From Hydrogenophaga sp. (GTDB lineage: Bacteria > Pseudomonadota > Gammaproteobacteria > Burkholderiales > Burkholderiaceae_C): DNA of 54,964 bases. Shown here piece by piece: positions 31,496 through 40,183 of this stretch; position 1 is the stretch's first letter, and every line of letters starts with the position of its first letter. Location: assembly GCF_030656115.1 (NCBI RefSeq), contig NZ_JAUSOO010000144.1, positions 1 to 54,964 of the forward strand, read 5' to 3'. Below the pieces are notes generated by a model. That model saw only the letters and a list, made by a program, of their open reading frames with translations, was not told the DNA's origin and did no database searches. The position numbers and the translations under genes are program-made.

Positions 31496-32422
31496 TCAAA
31501 GTCTCGTACTGACCAGGCTGAAGCCGTCGGCAGTGGATGCCTGTGCTTTGGGAATGGCTTGGCCTGTGACGGGTGTGACAGGGAACACGGCGTTGATTTG
31601 CCCGGTGCCGCTGGCGCCAAAGTACGGTGTGATGACTTCGGCTTTGCCTGCGTATTCGCTCCAGCCCAAGACGCCCAGCATCATGGCCGTGTCGTGCATG
31701 AAGCCTTCGCCGTGGCCTTTGGCGGCGTATTCGGGCAGCATGCCGCAGAAGTCGGCCCACTCGCCGTTTTCCCACATCTGCACCACGCGGCGGTCCAGCG
31801 TTTCGAGGAAGGGGCTCCAGACCTTGAAGGCGAATTCGGGCGCGAGGCCGTTTTGGGCGAAGCGGTGGCTCAGGCTGCCGCTGGCCAGAAAAGCCACGGT
31901 GCCGTCGTAGTGGTCTTCCACCGCGCGGCGCATGGCCCAGCCCAGGCGGGCGCTGTCGTTGAGGTAGTGCACGGTGCACAGGGCCGAGACGGAGACGGCC
32001 TTGAAGTGCTCGTCGGCGTTCATGTAGCGCATGGGCACGAGGGTGCCGTATTCGGGGCCGAGGGTGGTGGCGTGGTGGGCCAGGGTTTCCACGCCGTGTT
32101 GATTGGCCACCTTGGCCAGCAACTGGCCCAGCGCGGGGTTGCCGGGGATGGAGAACGGCAGGTTGCTGATGAAGTGCGGCAGTTCGTTGCTGGTGTAGGT
32201 GCCTGCAAAGTGGGGCGCGCAGTTGATGTGGTAGCTGGCGTTGACGAGCCAGTGGGTGTCGAAGACGACGATGGTGTCCACGCCGAGGGCTTTGCAGCGG
32301 CGGGCGATTTCAATGTGGCCGTCGATGGCGTCCTGCCGTGTGCCTTGGCGCGGGCCGTCGAGCTCGCTGAGGTACATGGAGGGGACGTGGGTGATTTTTC
32401 CGACCAGTGCTACGGTGCCCAT
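31496..32422 (-). CDS. hpaD: 3,4-dihydroxyphenylacetate 2,3-dioxygenase, LigB type
   Basis: 308 residues of the class III extradiol dioxygenases. Likely iron ligands are His12 (THVPSMYLSE) and His57 (FDTHWLV), with a downstream Glu. It opens the ring of homoprotocatechuate between C2 and C3 to give 5-carboxymethyl-2-hydroxymuconate semialdehyde. The start ATG 32422 is followed by the family-typical MGTVALVGKITH. It is the ring-cleavage step of the cluster. No hpaBC monooxygenase is in this window. Confidence 0.93.
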   Translation of the reverse strand: MGTVALVGKITHVPSMYLSELDGPRQGTRQDAIDGHIEIARRCKALGVDTIVVFDTHWLVNASYHINCAPHFAGTYTSNELPHFISNLPFSIPGNPALGQLLAKVANQHGVETLAHHATTLGPEYGTLVPMRYMNADEHFKAVSVSALCTVHYLNDSARLGWAMRRAVEDHYDGTVAFLASGSLSHRFAQNGLAPEFAFKVWSPFLETLDRRVVQMWENGEWADFCGMLPEYAAKGHGEGFMHDTAMMLGVLGWSEYAGKAEVITPYFGASGTGQINAVFPVTPVTGQAIPKAQASTADGFSLVSTRL

Positions 32423-32774
32423 GGGGTTTGTCTCCTGTCAGTGGATGGTTGTTGTTTCTTTGGCTTTTTGGGCTGCTTGGGTTGTGCGGGTGAGTGGTCT
32501 TTGGCACCGTGGCGCTGGGATGCGTTGCATGCATTGGTCGCCCACCGGGTTTGAAGCTCGGGTTGGCGGTATGCCCGGCGTAACGAACACAGCAAAAATG
32601 CATCGAATGCGTAGCGCACCAACACGGCTGGCAGATCGGGCGGGCGGTGTGTCTGGCGCAGCGAAGTAAAGGAGGAGGGACGGGCAAAACCCGTTCCGGG
32701 GGACATTCGCGGAGCCAGGCGCACCGCACGCCCGATCCACCACAAACGGTAAAGCGCCACACCAACGCAGCACC
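32423..32774. other. 352-bp spacer between hpaE and hpaD without a gene
   Basis: Open frames here have no ribosome site or family match. The last 40 bp before hpaD on the minus strand are A/C-rich, with an AGGAGA-like ribosome site close to the hpaD ATG. The rest has patches resembling dispersed spacer sequence of this group of bacteria. A separate hpaD promoter could lie here, but I cannot point to it. Confidence 0.45.
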
Positions 32775-34244
32775 TCACACACCCCAATGAGGAATGTGAT
32801 GCGACCCGAGCGAAACCGCCACGTTCTTGGGCTCCAAAAACACCTCGTAACTCCAGGTGCCGCCCTCGCGCCCGGTGCCGCTGGCCTTGGTGCCGCCGAA
32901 CGGTTGCCGCAAATCGCGCACGTTTTGCGAATTCACAAAACACATGCCCGCTTCCACCGCGGCGGCCACGCGGTGCGCCTTGCCAATGTTCTCGGTCCAC
33001 ACATAGCTCGACAACCCATAAGCAATGTCGTTCGCCAACGCAATGGCGTGCGCCTCGTCTTTGAACGGAATCAAACACGCCACCGGGCCAAAAATCTCGT
33101 CCTGCGCAATCTTCATGCGGTTGTCCACATCCGCAAACACGGTGGGCCAGACAAAGTTGCCCGCCTGCACATGCGCGGGCAATTCGGCGGCGTACGAAGG
33201 CCGGTCCAGCCCGCCGCACAACAGCGTCGCACCTTCCTTCGGCCCCAGCTCGATGTAGCTGCGCACCTTGGCCAAGTGCGCTTTGGAAATCATCGGCCCA
33301 ATGGTGGTGTTTTCATCTTGCGGGTCGCCCACGGTGATGCGTTTGGCGCGCTCGGCGAACTTCTGCGCAAAGTCGGCGTAAATGCTTTGCTGCACCAGGA
33401 TGCGGCTGCCAGCGGTGCAGCGCTCGCCGTTGTTGCTGAAAATCATGAACAGCGCCGCGTCCAGCGCACGGTCCAGGTCGGCGTCGGCAAACACCACAAA
33501 CGGGCTCTTGCCACCCAGCTCCATGCTGAACTTCTTCAGGCCCGCGGTCTTGACGATGCGGTTGCCGGTGGCGGTCGATCCGGTGAAGCTGATCGCCCGC
33601 ACGTCCGGGTGCGCACACAGCGGCTCGCCCACGTCCTGCCCGAACCCATGCACCACGTTCAGCACGCCCGCCGGAATGCCCGCCTCCAGCGCCAGCTCGC
33701 CCAGGCGTGCGGCGGTCAGCGGGCTGAGTTCGCTCATCTTCAACACGGCCGTGTTGCCAAAGGCCAGCGCGGGCGCCACTTTCCAGGTCGCAGTCATGAA
33801 CGGCACATTCCACGGGCTGATGAGCGCGCACACGCCCACCGGGTGGAACAGCGTGTAGTTCAGGTGCGTGGGCGTGGGGTAGGTGTGGCCGTCCACGCGG
33901 GTGCACATTTCGGCGAAATAGGTGAAGTTGTCCGCTGCACGCGGCACCAGCTGCTTGCCGGTCTGCGCAATGGTCTGGCCGGTGTCGTCGGTCTCGGTCT
34001 TGGCAATCTCCGGCACGTGTTTCGCGATCAGCTCGCCCAGCGCACGCATTTTTTTGGCGCGCTCGGTGGCGGGCAGACCGGCCCAGGCCGGGAACGCGTC
34101 TTTGGCGGCCTGCACAGCAGCGTTCACGTCCGCCGCGCTGCCAGAGGCCACTTCGGCCAGCACGCCTTGGGTGGCTGGGTTGGTTGTTTCGAAGTAGTCG
34201 CGGCTGGCAACCGTTTTGCCGTTGATGAGGTGGTTAATGGGCAT
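32775..34244 (-). CDS. hpaE: 5-carboxymethyl-2-hydroxymuconate semialdehyde dehydrogenase
   Basis: 489 residues, aldehyde dehydrogenase superfamily. Catalytic Cys276 (NNGERCTAGSR) and Glu242 (MELGGKSP) are present, along with the cofactor motif FTGSTATG at 220-227. It oxidises the ring-cleavage product to the dicarboxylate with NAD. The N-terminus MPINHLINGK is a usual start. The gene lies 12 bp after the second AAA ATPase gene, so its transcription from the hpaR side must cross that pair or begin anew. Confidence 0.93.
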   Translation of the reverse strand: MPINHLINGKTVASRDYFETTNPATQGVLAEVASGSAADVNAAVQAAKDAFPAWAGLPATERAKKMRALGELIAKHVPEIAKTETDDTGQTIAQTGKQLVPRAADNFTYFAEMCTRVDGHTYPTPTHLNYTLFHPVGVCALISPWNVPFMTATWKVAPALAFGNTAVLKMSELSPLTAARLGELALEAGIPAGVLNVVHGFGQDVGEPLCAHPDVRAISFTGSTATGNRIVKTAGLKKFSMELGGKSPFVVFADADLDRALDAALFMIFSNNGERCTAGSRILVQQSIYADFAQKFAERAKRITVGDPQDENTTIGPMISKAHLAKVRSYIELGPKEGATLLCGGLDRPSYAAELPAHVQAGNFVWPTVFADVDNRMKIAQDEIFGPVACLIPFKDEAHAIALANDIAYGLSSYVWTENIGKAHRVAAAVEAGMCFVNSQNVRDLRQPFGGTKASGTGREGGTWSYEVFLEPKNVAVSLGSHHIPHWGV

Positions 34245-34256
34245 GTTGTGGTTTCT

Positions 34257-35573
34257 TCATTTCATGGGGTGTGACACGCTGGCCATCGGCTCCAGCAGCT
34301 TTCTTTCTTCGCACGCCATGGCCAGTACAGACGTGTGGTTCTGTGGCCTCGGCCATGGTGCGGCGTCGGTTTGTGCGCACCTTTCACGCAACAACACGAC
34401 GAACTTGGCGAGGGCTTCACCGCGCTGCTGCTTGACTTCCATGCACAAGCGCATCAGGGGTTCTGCCAACTCGTAATAGCTCTCCCGGCCTCGCGCAAAA
34501 GCGCGCACCACGCGCTTGTCGCGCAGTTGCTTGAGTTGCCCTGAGCACACCTGCTGCGTAATGAAGCAGGACTGGGCAATTTGCTTCACCGTGGCCGCGC
34601 CCCGGTAATGCACCAGGTATTCAACGATCTTGCGTTGCTGCCCCGACAGGGCTTTCATGCGCCCCTGGTAATGCGGCGTCAAGGCGTCCAGCGTGTGCAT
34701 GAAGGCTTGCACCAGTTCGTCCAATGCTTCTTGCGTGATGAACTGCGCAAAGATGATGTAGATGCGCGGGTTGCCTTCGGCCAAATGGTGAACCGCACGA
34801 ATGCGGGCTCGGCCTTCGGTGCTTTGAATGAAGGTTGCCAAACCGGTGTCGCCGCGTTCGAGCGCGATTTTTTCCAGCAGCTCCACCACTTCTTCAAAGC
34901 TCAGCTCCTCCAGCGGGTCGATGTCAAAGAACCCATAAAACGGCGAGTTTTGCGAGGTGACGGCGGTGAACAGCGAGGGCGTGGTGGCGACCAACACGAA
35001 CTGCGGGTGGTTCTGGATCAGGGCGCGCAGTTGCTTCTGGCTGGTGGACTTGAGTTGGTCGAACAGGTCGTCCAGGTTTTCCAGCAGGATCACCAGGGTT
35101 TTGTCGCCCAGGGTTTGCAGCAGGATCTGCGTCGCCTGTTCTTCGGCCTGCGCCATGCTCAGCTCATAGAGCGCCTGCGTTTGGGTGTCGATGCCCAGCT
35201 CGGGGTAGGTCTGATCAAGCGTGCGCAGAATGCGCAGGACCAACTCCATGAAGCTGGTGACGCCCCACTCCTCTTCGCGCATCCAGGCAATCAGCGCTTG
35301 GGTTTGCACGGCGGAGTGTTGGCTGATCTGGTGGTGTATCAGCGAGATCAGGTGCGTTTTGCCAATGCCGCGCGGGCCGACAAACAGGTGGTGGTGTTTG
35401 GCGGCGGTCTCTACGCTGTGCACCACGCTGTCCACCGTCCGCTGGAGCAGGGGGCCGCGTTGCACCAGCATGGCTTGCAGCGTTTCGGGCGGCATCATGC
35501 TCGGCGTGAAATGCGACAGGTACAGGGCCTTTTTTGCCACAGGGGAAACCGCCTGGGTCTGGATCGTGCTCAT
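34257..35573 (-). CDS. AAA-type ATPase with C-terminal winged helix, second gene of an ATPase pair
   Basis: 438 residues. Walker A GPRGIGKTH is at 66-74 and the Walker B-like LVILLENLDDL at 160-170. The ATPase core resembles archaeal-type or ORC/Cdc6-like P-loop proteins. The C-terminal 120 residues form a winged helix, with VKQIAQSCFITQQVCSGQLKQLRDKR as the recognition region (residues about 335-360). The ATG at 35573 overlaps the stop of the partner gene as ATGA. Function is unknown; DNA-bound ATPase pairs occur in defence and mobile modules. It has no metabolic link to the hpa genes. Confidence 0.75.
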   Translation of the reverse strand: MSTIQTQAVSPVAKKALYLSHFTPSMMPPETLQAMLVQRGPLLQRTVDSVVHSVETAAKHHHLFVGPRGIGKTHLISLIHHQISQHSAVQTQALIAWMREEEWGVTSFMELVLRILRTLDQTYPELGIDTQTQALYELSMAQAEEQATQILLQTLGDKTLVILLENLDDLFDQLKSTSQKQLRALIQNHPQFVLVATTPSLFTAVTSQNSPFYGFFDIDPLEELSFEEVVELLEKIALERGDTGLATFIQSTEGRARIRAVHHLAEGNPRIYIIFAQFITQEALDELVQAFMHTLDALTPHYQGRMKALSGQQRKIVEYLVHYRGAATVKQIAQSCFITQQVCSGQLKQLRDKRVVRAFARGRESYYELAEPLMRLCMEVKQQRGEALAKFVVLLRERCAQTDAAPWPRPQNHTSVLAMACEERKLLEPMASVSHPMK

Positions 35574-36769
35574 GATGCTGCCTCTTCCACCATGATGGGC
35601 TGGTTCAACCGGTGCCATTGCCACCAGCGTTTGAGTACGCTGAACTTGAAGCCCAGTTGGCCCGTGTCCGGGTCGCGCAGCAGGTAGTGGTCGCGCTCCA
35701 GCAAGCGCACCAGTTCAATCCAGTCGTTTTGCTTGATGTCGGGAAAGCTGGCTTTGGCGCCATTGATGGCGGTTTGCACTTCCAGGCTGGTTGGTGCTGC
35801 GGCAATGCCGTCGAGCATGGCCAGGCAGGCGTCTCGCTGCACCCCGTAATAGTCTTGGGTGCGCTCCTCGAAGTGCTTGAGGTTCCAGGTGTCGTGGGCC
35901 GACTGGATCGCAGTGCGAACGATGCGATGCAGGTCGCTGCGGGTCAACGGCGCTTTGGGGTCGGGCCGCTTGGCGATGTCAGACAGCACGTGGTGGATGT
36001 AATACGGCACGCCGTCCACCTCATGCGCAATGTCGGCGGCTGTCGTGCTGCCTTCGGCGCCAAGGCCGATTTCTTTGAGCAACTTGTTGGCCAGCCCTGT
36101 GGCATCGGGCGCCTCCAACGGCGCGACCTCGATGGCCGCCATGTCGTTGGTGGGCGCGTTGGTGTAGCCCTGCGCCTTGAGCTGGCGCACGATGTGGTGC
36201 AGGCCGATGGAGCCGGTGAAGACCATGCACAGCTTGGCGTGCTGCTGGCGCAGGGCACGCAACACGTCCAGCAATTCCATGGCTTCCTGCGCGTCGGCGC
36301 GTGCGATGTTCTGGATCATCCAGGGGATCTCATCCCACAGGAAAACCACCCGATCCAGGTCTTTGGCGTCCTGGACGTGATCGAAGGTGTCGCACAGGGC
36401 CTGCTTCCAGTGTTTGCTCTGGAAATTGGGCAAGGTCAGCGGGCCTACCTTGGTGCCGCTGAGTTCTGTGACCATGGTGTGAACCCAGTCGCGGAACTGG
36501 GTGGTTTTGTCCAGGTGAGGGTGCAGGTCGGCGACGATCTTCTGCACGAATTCTGCGGCGCTGCGCACCCCTTCCACGTCGCGACGGAACACGACCCAGC
36601 CGTTCGGCGCCTCAGCGCTGAGCTTGGCGAGCACATGGGTTTTGCCCATGCGGCGCTCCGCCACCAGGATCACGCTTTGCAGGTCCAGGCGCGCGCAGAT
36701 GTCTTTGACGAGCGCGTCACGACCCACGATGTCTTCCAGCGCCAGGGTTCCACCGGGATTGATCTTCAT
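35570..36769 (-). CDS. P-loop ATPase, first gene of an ATPase pair
   Basis: 399 residues. A non-classical Walker A, AERRMGKT, is at 37-44 and Walker B VVFLWDE at 141-147. A sensor-like strand LCMVFTGSIG follows. The C-terminal part (290-399) is helical and may form a winged helix (FKFSVLKRWWQW at the end). It resembles archaeal-type ATPases with an N-terminal VGRDALV linker. Start ATG 36769 has no clear Shine-Dalgarno; instead TTCATCGTA repeats directly precede it. Together with the overlapping downstream ATPase gene it forms an unrecognised two-ATPase unit lodged in the hpa cluster. Confidence 0.75.
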   Translation of the reverse strand: MKINPGGTLALEDIVGRDALVKDICARLDLQSVILVAERRMGKTHVLAKLSAEAPNGWVVFRRDVEGVRSAAEFVQKIVADLHPHLDKTTQFRDWVHTMVTELSGTKVGPLTLPNFQSKHWKQALCDTFDHVQDAKDLDRVVFLWDEIPWMIQNIARADAQEAMELLDVLRALRQQHAKLCMVFTGSIGLHHIVRQLKAQGYTNAPTNDMAAIEVAPLEAPDATGLANKLLKEIGLGAEGSTTAADIAHEVDGVPYYIHHVLSDIAKRPDPKAPLTRSDLHRIVRTAIQSAHDTWNLKHFEERTQDYYGVQRDACLAMLDGIAAAPTSLEVQTAINGAKASFPDIKQNDWIELVRLLERDHYLLRDPDTGQLGFKFSVLKRWWQWHRLNQPIMVEEAAS

Positions 36770-36773
36770 GATG

Positions 36774-36814
36774 TACGATGAATTTGATTTACGATGAAAA
36801 CATCATACGATGAA
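36774..36814. promoter_or_regulatory. three direct repeats TACGATGAA, 16-bp period
   Basis: TACGATGAA occurs at 36774, 36790 and 36806, exactly 16 bp apart, in the 56-bp gap between hpaG2 and the first ATPase gene. On the coding strand it reads TTCATCGTA and reaches to within 5 bp of the ATPase start codon. Such spacing suits an operator for a multimeric DNA-binding protein, possibly one of the ATPases. Confidence 0.75.
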
Positions 36815-36825
36815 GTCGTCGCACA

Positions 36826-37590
36826 TCAAACCCTTGTGATCGTGTTCACGAGCGCACCAATACCGTCGATCTCGGTGACGATCACGTCGCCCGGCTGGCA
36901 GTCCACCACGCCGTCGGGCGTGCCGGTCAGGATCAGGTCACCGGGCATCAGCGTCATGAAGGCGCTGAAATATTCGATGAGCGTGGGCACGTCAAAAATC
37001 ATGTCGCGCGTGTTCCCCTGCTGCGTGACGTGTCCGTTGACCGTGGTGCGCAGCGCCAGGGCTTGCGGGTCGGGCACGTCCGCCGCGTCCACCAGCCAGG
37101 GGCCGATGGGGGTGCAGGTGTCGCGGTTTTTCACCTTCAGATTGGGGCGGTACCAGTTCTCCAGGTAGTCGCGGATGGCGTAGTCGTTGGCCACGGTGTA
37201 GCCCGCCACGTACTGCAGCGCGTCGGCTTGTTTCACACGTTTGGCCACGCGGCCGATCACCACCGCCAGCTCGCATTCGTAGTGCATGAACTGCACGCCG
37301 TCGGGCCGCACGGTGAAGGCGCGGTGGCCGATCAGCGAGGCCTCGCCTTTCACAAACGCCAGCGGCTCGTCGGGTGCTTTGAAGGCGAGTTCCTTGGCGT
37401 GGTCGGCGTAGTTCAGGCCCAGCGCCAGCACGGTGCGCGGGCGCGGCACGGGCGCCAGCGGCGGCAGCCAGACCACCTCGTCAAAGCCGACGCGGTGGCC
37501 CAAAAAAGCGGGGGTGAGCAGTTGCAGTTGGCCATCGGCTTCGATGGCGTCGTGGACCGCGCCGGCCCAGGCGATGCGGGCTCTTTTCAT
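36826..37590 (-). CDS. hpaG2: fumarylacetoacetate hydrolase family protein, HpaG2 half
   Basis: 254 residues. The FAH-fold metal ligands are in HYECELAVVIGR and a following acidic residue (VANDYAIRDYL). It corresponds to the C-terminal half of the E. coli bifunctional HpaG, which isomerises and decarboxylates 5-oxo-pent-3-ene-1,2,5-tricarboxylate. Here the two halves are separate genes joined by an ATGA overlap with hpaG1. Conserved words are LALGLNYADHAKEL and TLMPGDLILTGTPDGV. Confidence 0.9.
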   Translation of the reverse strand: MKRARIAWAGAVHDAIEADGQLQLLTPAFLGHRVGFDEVVWLPPLAPVPRPRTVLALGLNYADHAKELAFKAPDEPLAFVKGEASLIGHRAFTVRPDGVQFMHYECELAVVIGRVAKRVKQADALQYVAGYTVANDYAIRDYLENWYRPNLKVKNRDTCTPIGPWLVDAADVPDPQALALRTTVNGHVTQQGNTRDMIFDVPTLIEYFSAFMTLMPGDLILTGTPDGVVDCQPGDVIVTEIDGIGALVNTITRV

Positions 37591-38240
37591 GTCTGCTCCC
37601 CGGTGAAATGGTTGACCAACGGCTGAAATCCGGTGGCCGTGATCTCCACCGCATCGCCCACCCGGGCACGCGGTCGGCTGCCGTCGCTCAGGCAGTCGGT
37701 GCCCAACATCAGCACGTCGCCCGGGCGCAGGGTTTGAAAGGCGTTCACATCAGCCCAGAGCGTGGCGGCATCGCGCACCAGATCGGCCAGCGCCACGGTT
37801 TGTTTCAGCACGCCGTGTAACCGCAGCTCCAGCTGCAAGCCCGCCAAGCCCTCAAAACCGCCCACAGCATCCCAAGGCCGAAGCGCACGGCCCACGCCCA
37901 GAAAGCCATCGACACAGCGGAACTTCACCGGTGGGCGGTAATAGCTCGCGTGCGGCACCGCCACGTCGTTGAACAGCACACAGCCCGCCACCGCACCGCC
38001 CTCACCCGCCACCAGACCCAGCGATGCGCTCACGTCCACCTCGGCCACACCGCGTGGCAAGGCAATGGCCTGGCCCGCCGGCGTGAAGGTGTTGGCGGTT
38101 TTGATATAGAGCACCGGCGCCTGGGGCGGCGCCTTGTACGGCGGCTCGCCCATGCGCGGCACCCACAGCGCGTGCTCGCGCTGAAAGTTCAGCAGGGTGC
38201 CGTAAACCGTGCCGCTGGGAAGGTAGGGGGTTGTGTTCAT
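37587..38240 (-). CDS. hpaG1: fumarylacetoacetate hydrolase family protein, HpaG1 half
   Basis: 217 residues, equivalent to the N-terminal half of fused HpaG. Typical words include GTVYGTLLNFQREH, YIKTANTF and LRPGDVLMLGTDCLSDG. The start at 38240 overlaps the hpaR stop as ATGA and sits 8 bp after GAGGAG; an ATG 6 bp earlier is too close to that site. It probably forms a complex with HpaG2. The split form is common in beta-proteobacteria. Confidence 0.88.
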   Translation of the reverse strand: MNTTPYLPSGTVYGTLLNFQREHALWVPRMGEPPYKAPPQAPVLYIKTANTFTPAGQAIALPRGVAEVDVSASLGLVAGEGGAVAGCVLFNDVAVPHASYYRPPVKFRCVDGFLGVGRALRPWDAVGGFEGLAGLQLELRLHGVLKQTVALADLVRDAATLWADVNAFQTLRPGDVLMLGTDCLSDGSRPRARVGDAVEITATGFQPLVNHFTGEQT

Positions 38241-38719
38241 TCGCATTGCTCCTCAGACAAACCATCGCCCTCGGGCGCTTCCAGCGCAATCACCGCATCC
38301 AGCAAGCCATAGAGCGCGGCCAGCTGCGCCTTGCCCAGTTGTTCCTCCATCCAGGCGTAGTGCGCCTCAATGGTCTGCGACAAGGTGTGCACCAGCTCCA
38401 GGCCCGCGGACGTGGCGCGCACCACGGTGCGGCGTGCGTCCTGCGGACACCGCGCGCGGGTGATGAGCCCATCGCGCTCCATGCGCGTGAGCACTCCGGT
38501 GAGGCTGGGGCCCAGCAGCAGCGCCTCGCGCGCCACACGGCCCGTTTCCACGCCACCGGGCTCGGCGGCGTGTTCGCCCAGCACGCGCAACACGCGCCAC
38601 TGCTGGTCCGACAGGCCGTGCTCGCGCAGGCTGGGCCGGGTGTGCTGCATCACGGCCTCGCGCGCTTCGAGCAGCAGGCGCGGCAGGTTGCGGTGGACAA
38701 AGGGAGTTTGCTCGTTCAT
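38237..38719 (-). CDS. hpaR: MarR-family repressor of the hpa cluster
   Basis: 160 residues with a MarR winged helix: LSDQQWRVLRVLGEH, then GRVAREALLLGPSLTGVLTRMERDGLI and a wing with RCPQDARRTVV. HpaR represses the meta-cleavage operon and is released by the aromatic acid. It is the first gene of the cluster and overlaps hpaG1, so it likely controls its own transcript through the dyad just upstream of its ATG. Confidence 0.9.
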   Translation of the reverse strand: MNEQTPFVHRNLPRLLLEAREAVMQHTRPSLREHGLSDQQWRVLRVLGEHAAEPGGVETGRVAREALLLGPSLTGVLTRMERDGLITRARCPQDARRTVVRATSAGLELVHTLSQTIEAHYAWMEEQLGKAQLAALYGLLDAVIALEAPEGDGLSEEQCE

Positions 38720-38721
38720 TT

Positions 38722-38737
38722 ATTTAATATGTTAAAT
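38722..38737. promoter_or_regulatory. probable HpaR operator
   Basis: ATTTAATATGTTAAAT is a perfect 6-bp-arm dyad with a TATG centre, starting 3 bp upstream of the hpaR ATG in an AT-rich gap. Its size and place fit a MarR-type autoregulatory site. Confidence 0.6.
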
Positions 38738-38824
38738 GATTTTTAAAAATCCAAAAGCCAGGGTTTTCCCTGCCATCGCGGTCCGGGCCACGCGGGCGGG
38801 ACCCAACGGGAGACAATGCCCGCC

Positions 38825-39880
38825 ATGAAAACCTTGACCGCCCTGCTGGGCACCACACATCCCTTGATCCAGGCGCCCATGGCCGGCGCGCAGGGCGCGG
38901 CGCTGACCATCGCCGTGAGCAACGCCGGCGGGCTGGGCTCGCTGCCCGGCGCCATGCTCACGCCCGAGGCGCTGCGAACCGAATTGGCCACCCTGAGCGG
39001 GGGCACACAACGCCCCTGGAACGTCAACTTTTTCTGCCACACGCCCCCGGTGCCCGACGCCGCCCACGAAGCGCGCTGGCGCGAGGCGCTGGCGCCTTTC
39101 TATGCCGAAGCCGGGCTGGAGGACATGGCGGCGGTGCCCGCCGGCGCCGGACGCGTGCCGTTCAGCCACGCGGTGGCCGATGTCATCGAGCCCTTTCGCC
39201 CGCCGGTGGTGAGCTTCCACTTTGGCCTGCCCGCGCCCGACCTGCTGGCCCGCGTGAAGGGCTGGGGCAGCGTGGTGCTGTCCAGCGCCACCACGGTGGA
39301 CGAGGCGCGCTGGCTGGTGGCGCACGGCGCCGATGCCGTGATTGCGCAAGGCCTGGAAGCGGGTGGCCACCGGGGGCACTTTTTGTCGCACGACCTCAGC
39401 GCGCAGATGGGCACCTGGGCGCTGCTGCCGCAAATCGTGGCGGCGGTGGACGTGCCGGTGATCGCCGCTGGCGGCATCGCCAACGCGGCGGGCGTGGCCG
39501 CGGCCATGGCGCTGGGTGCTGCGGGCGTGCAGGTGGGCACGGCCTACCTGTGCAGCGTGGAAGCCACCACCAGCGCCCTGCACCGCGCCGCCCTGCACAG
39601 CGAGGCGGCGCGCCACACGGCGCTCACCAACGTGTTCACCGGCCGACCGGCGCGCGGCATCGTCAACCGCGCGATGCGCGAGCTGGGCCCCATGAGCCTG
39701 GCCGCGCCCGCCTTTCCGCTGGCCACCGCCACCATGGCGCCGCTGCGCGCGCACTTTGAAGCGCAGGGCTGTAGCGACTTTTCACCGCTGTGGGCGGGGC
39801 AGAACACGAACGGCTGCCACAGCCTGCCGGCCGCCGACATCACCCGCCAACTCACGCAAGGATTCGTATGTACGTTGTGA
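38825..39880 (+). CDS. nitronate monooxygenase family flavoprotein
   Basis: 351 residues of the NMO/2-nitropropane-dioxygenase TIM barrel. Words include LIQAPMAGAQG, QGLEAGGHRGHF with the catalytic His region, AAGGIANAAG and GVQVGTAYL for FMN phosphate. It oxidises nitronates such as propionate-3-nitronate, likely a detoxification role. Start 38825 (MKTLTALL) was chosen over 38816 because the intervening GACAAT looks like a -10 box and homologues start at MKTL; this would make a nearly leaderless mRNA. It is divergent from hpaR. Confidence 0.85.
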   Translation: MKTLTALLGTTHPLIQAPMAGAQGAALTIAVSNAGGLGSLPGAMLTPEALRTELATLSGGTQRPWNVNFFCHTPPVPDAAHEARWREALAPFYAEAGLEDMAAVPAGAGRVPFSHAVADVIEPFRPPVVSFHFGLPAPDLLARVKGWGSVVLSSATTVDEARWLVAHGADAVIAQGLEAGGHRGHFLSHDLSAQMGTWALLPQIVAAVDVPVIAAGGIANAAGVAAAMALGAAGVQVGTAYLCSVEATTSALHRAALHSEAARHTALTNVFTGRPARGIVNRAMRELGPMSLAAPAFPLATATMAPLRAHFEAQGCSDFSPLWAGQNTNGCHSLPAADITRQLTQGFVCTL

Positions 39881-40164
39881 TCTTCCGCGCCCAAGCCCGC
39901 GCGCTCGACGCCGAATACAGCGCCATGGCCGCGCAGATGCGCGAGCTGGCGCTGACGCAGTTCGGTTGCCTCGACTTCACCGCCGCCACCGAAGGCGAAC
40001 AGGAGATTGCCGTGTCGTACTGGCCCGACGAAGCCAGCATCCGCGCCTGGAAACAGCACACCGACCACCTGGCGGCACAAAAACTGGGCCGCGAGCGCTG
40101 GTACGCCGCGTATTCGGTGGAGATTGCCGAGGTGAAGCGGCACTACCGCCACCCGGCGCCGTGA
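39868..40164 (+). CDS. antibiotic-biosynthesis-monooxygenase (ABM) domain protein
   Basis: 98 residues of the small ferredoxin-like ABM fold: MYVVIFRAQ at the start, LDFTAATEGEQEIAVSYW in the middle and IRAWKQHTDH. Proteins of this fold act as small monooxygenases or haem-binding proteins; the true role is unknown. It overlaps the nitronate monooxygenase by 13 bp and is probably translated with it. Confidence 0.75.
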   Translation: MYVVIFRAQARALDAEYSAMAAQMRELALTQFGCLDFTAATEGEQEIAVSYWPDEASIRAWKQHTDHLAAQKLGRERWYAAYSVEIAEVKRHYRHPAP

Positions 40165-40183
40165 ACCTGGACAGGCTGCACGA

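Noticed and set aside
32410..33219. Minus-strand frame in the hpaE-hpaD spacer
   Set aside because: It starts in another frame inside hpaE, has biased composition and no ribosome site.
36774..36814. CRISPR-like array
   Set aside because: 9-bp repeats with 7-bp gaps are far too short; they abut a start codon and look like an operator.
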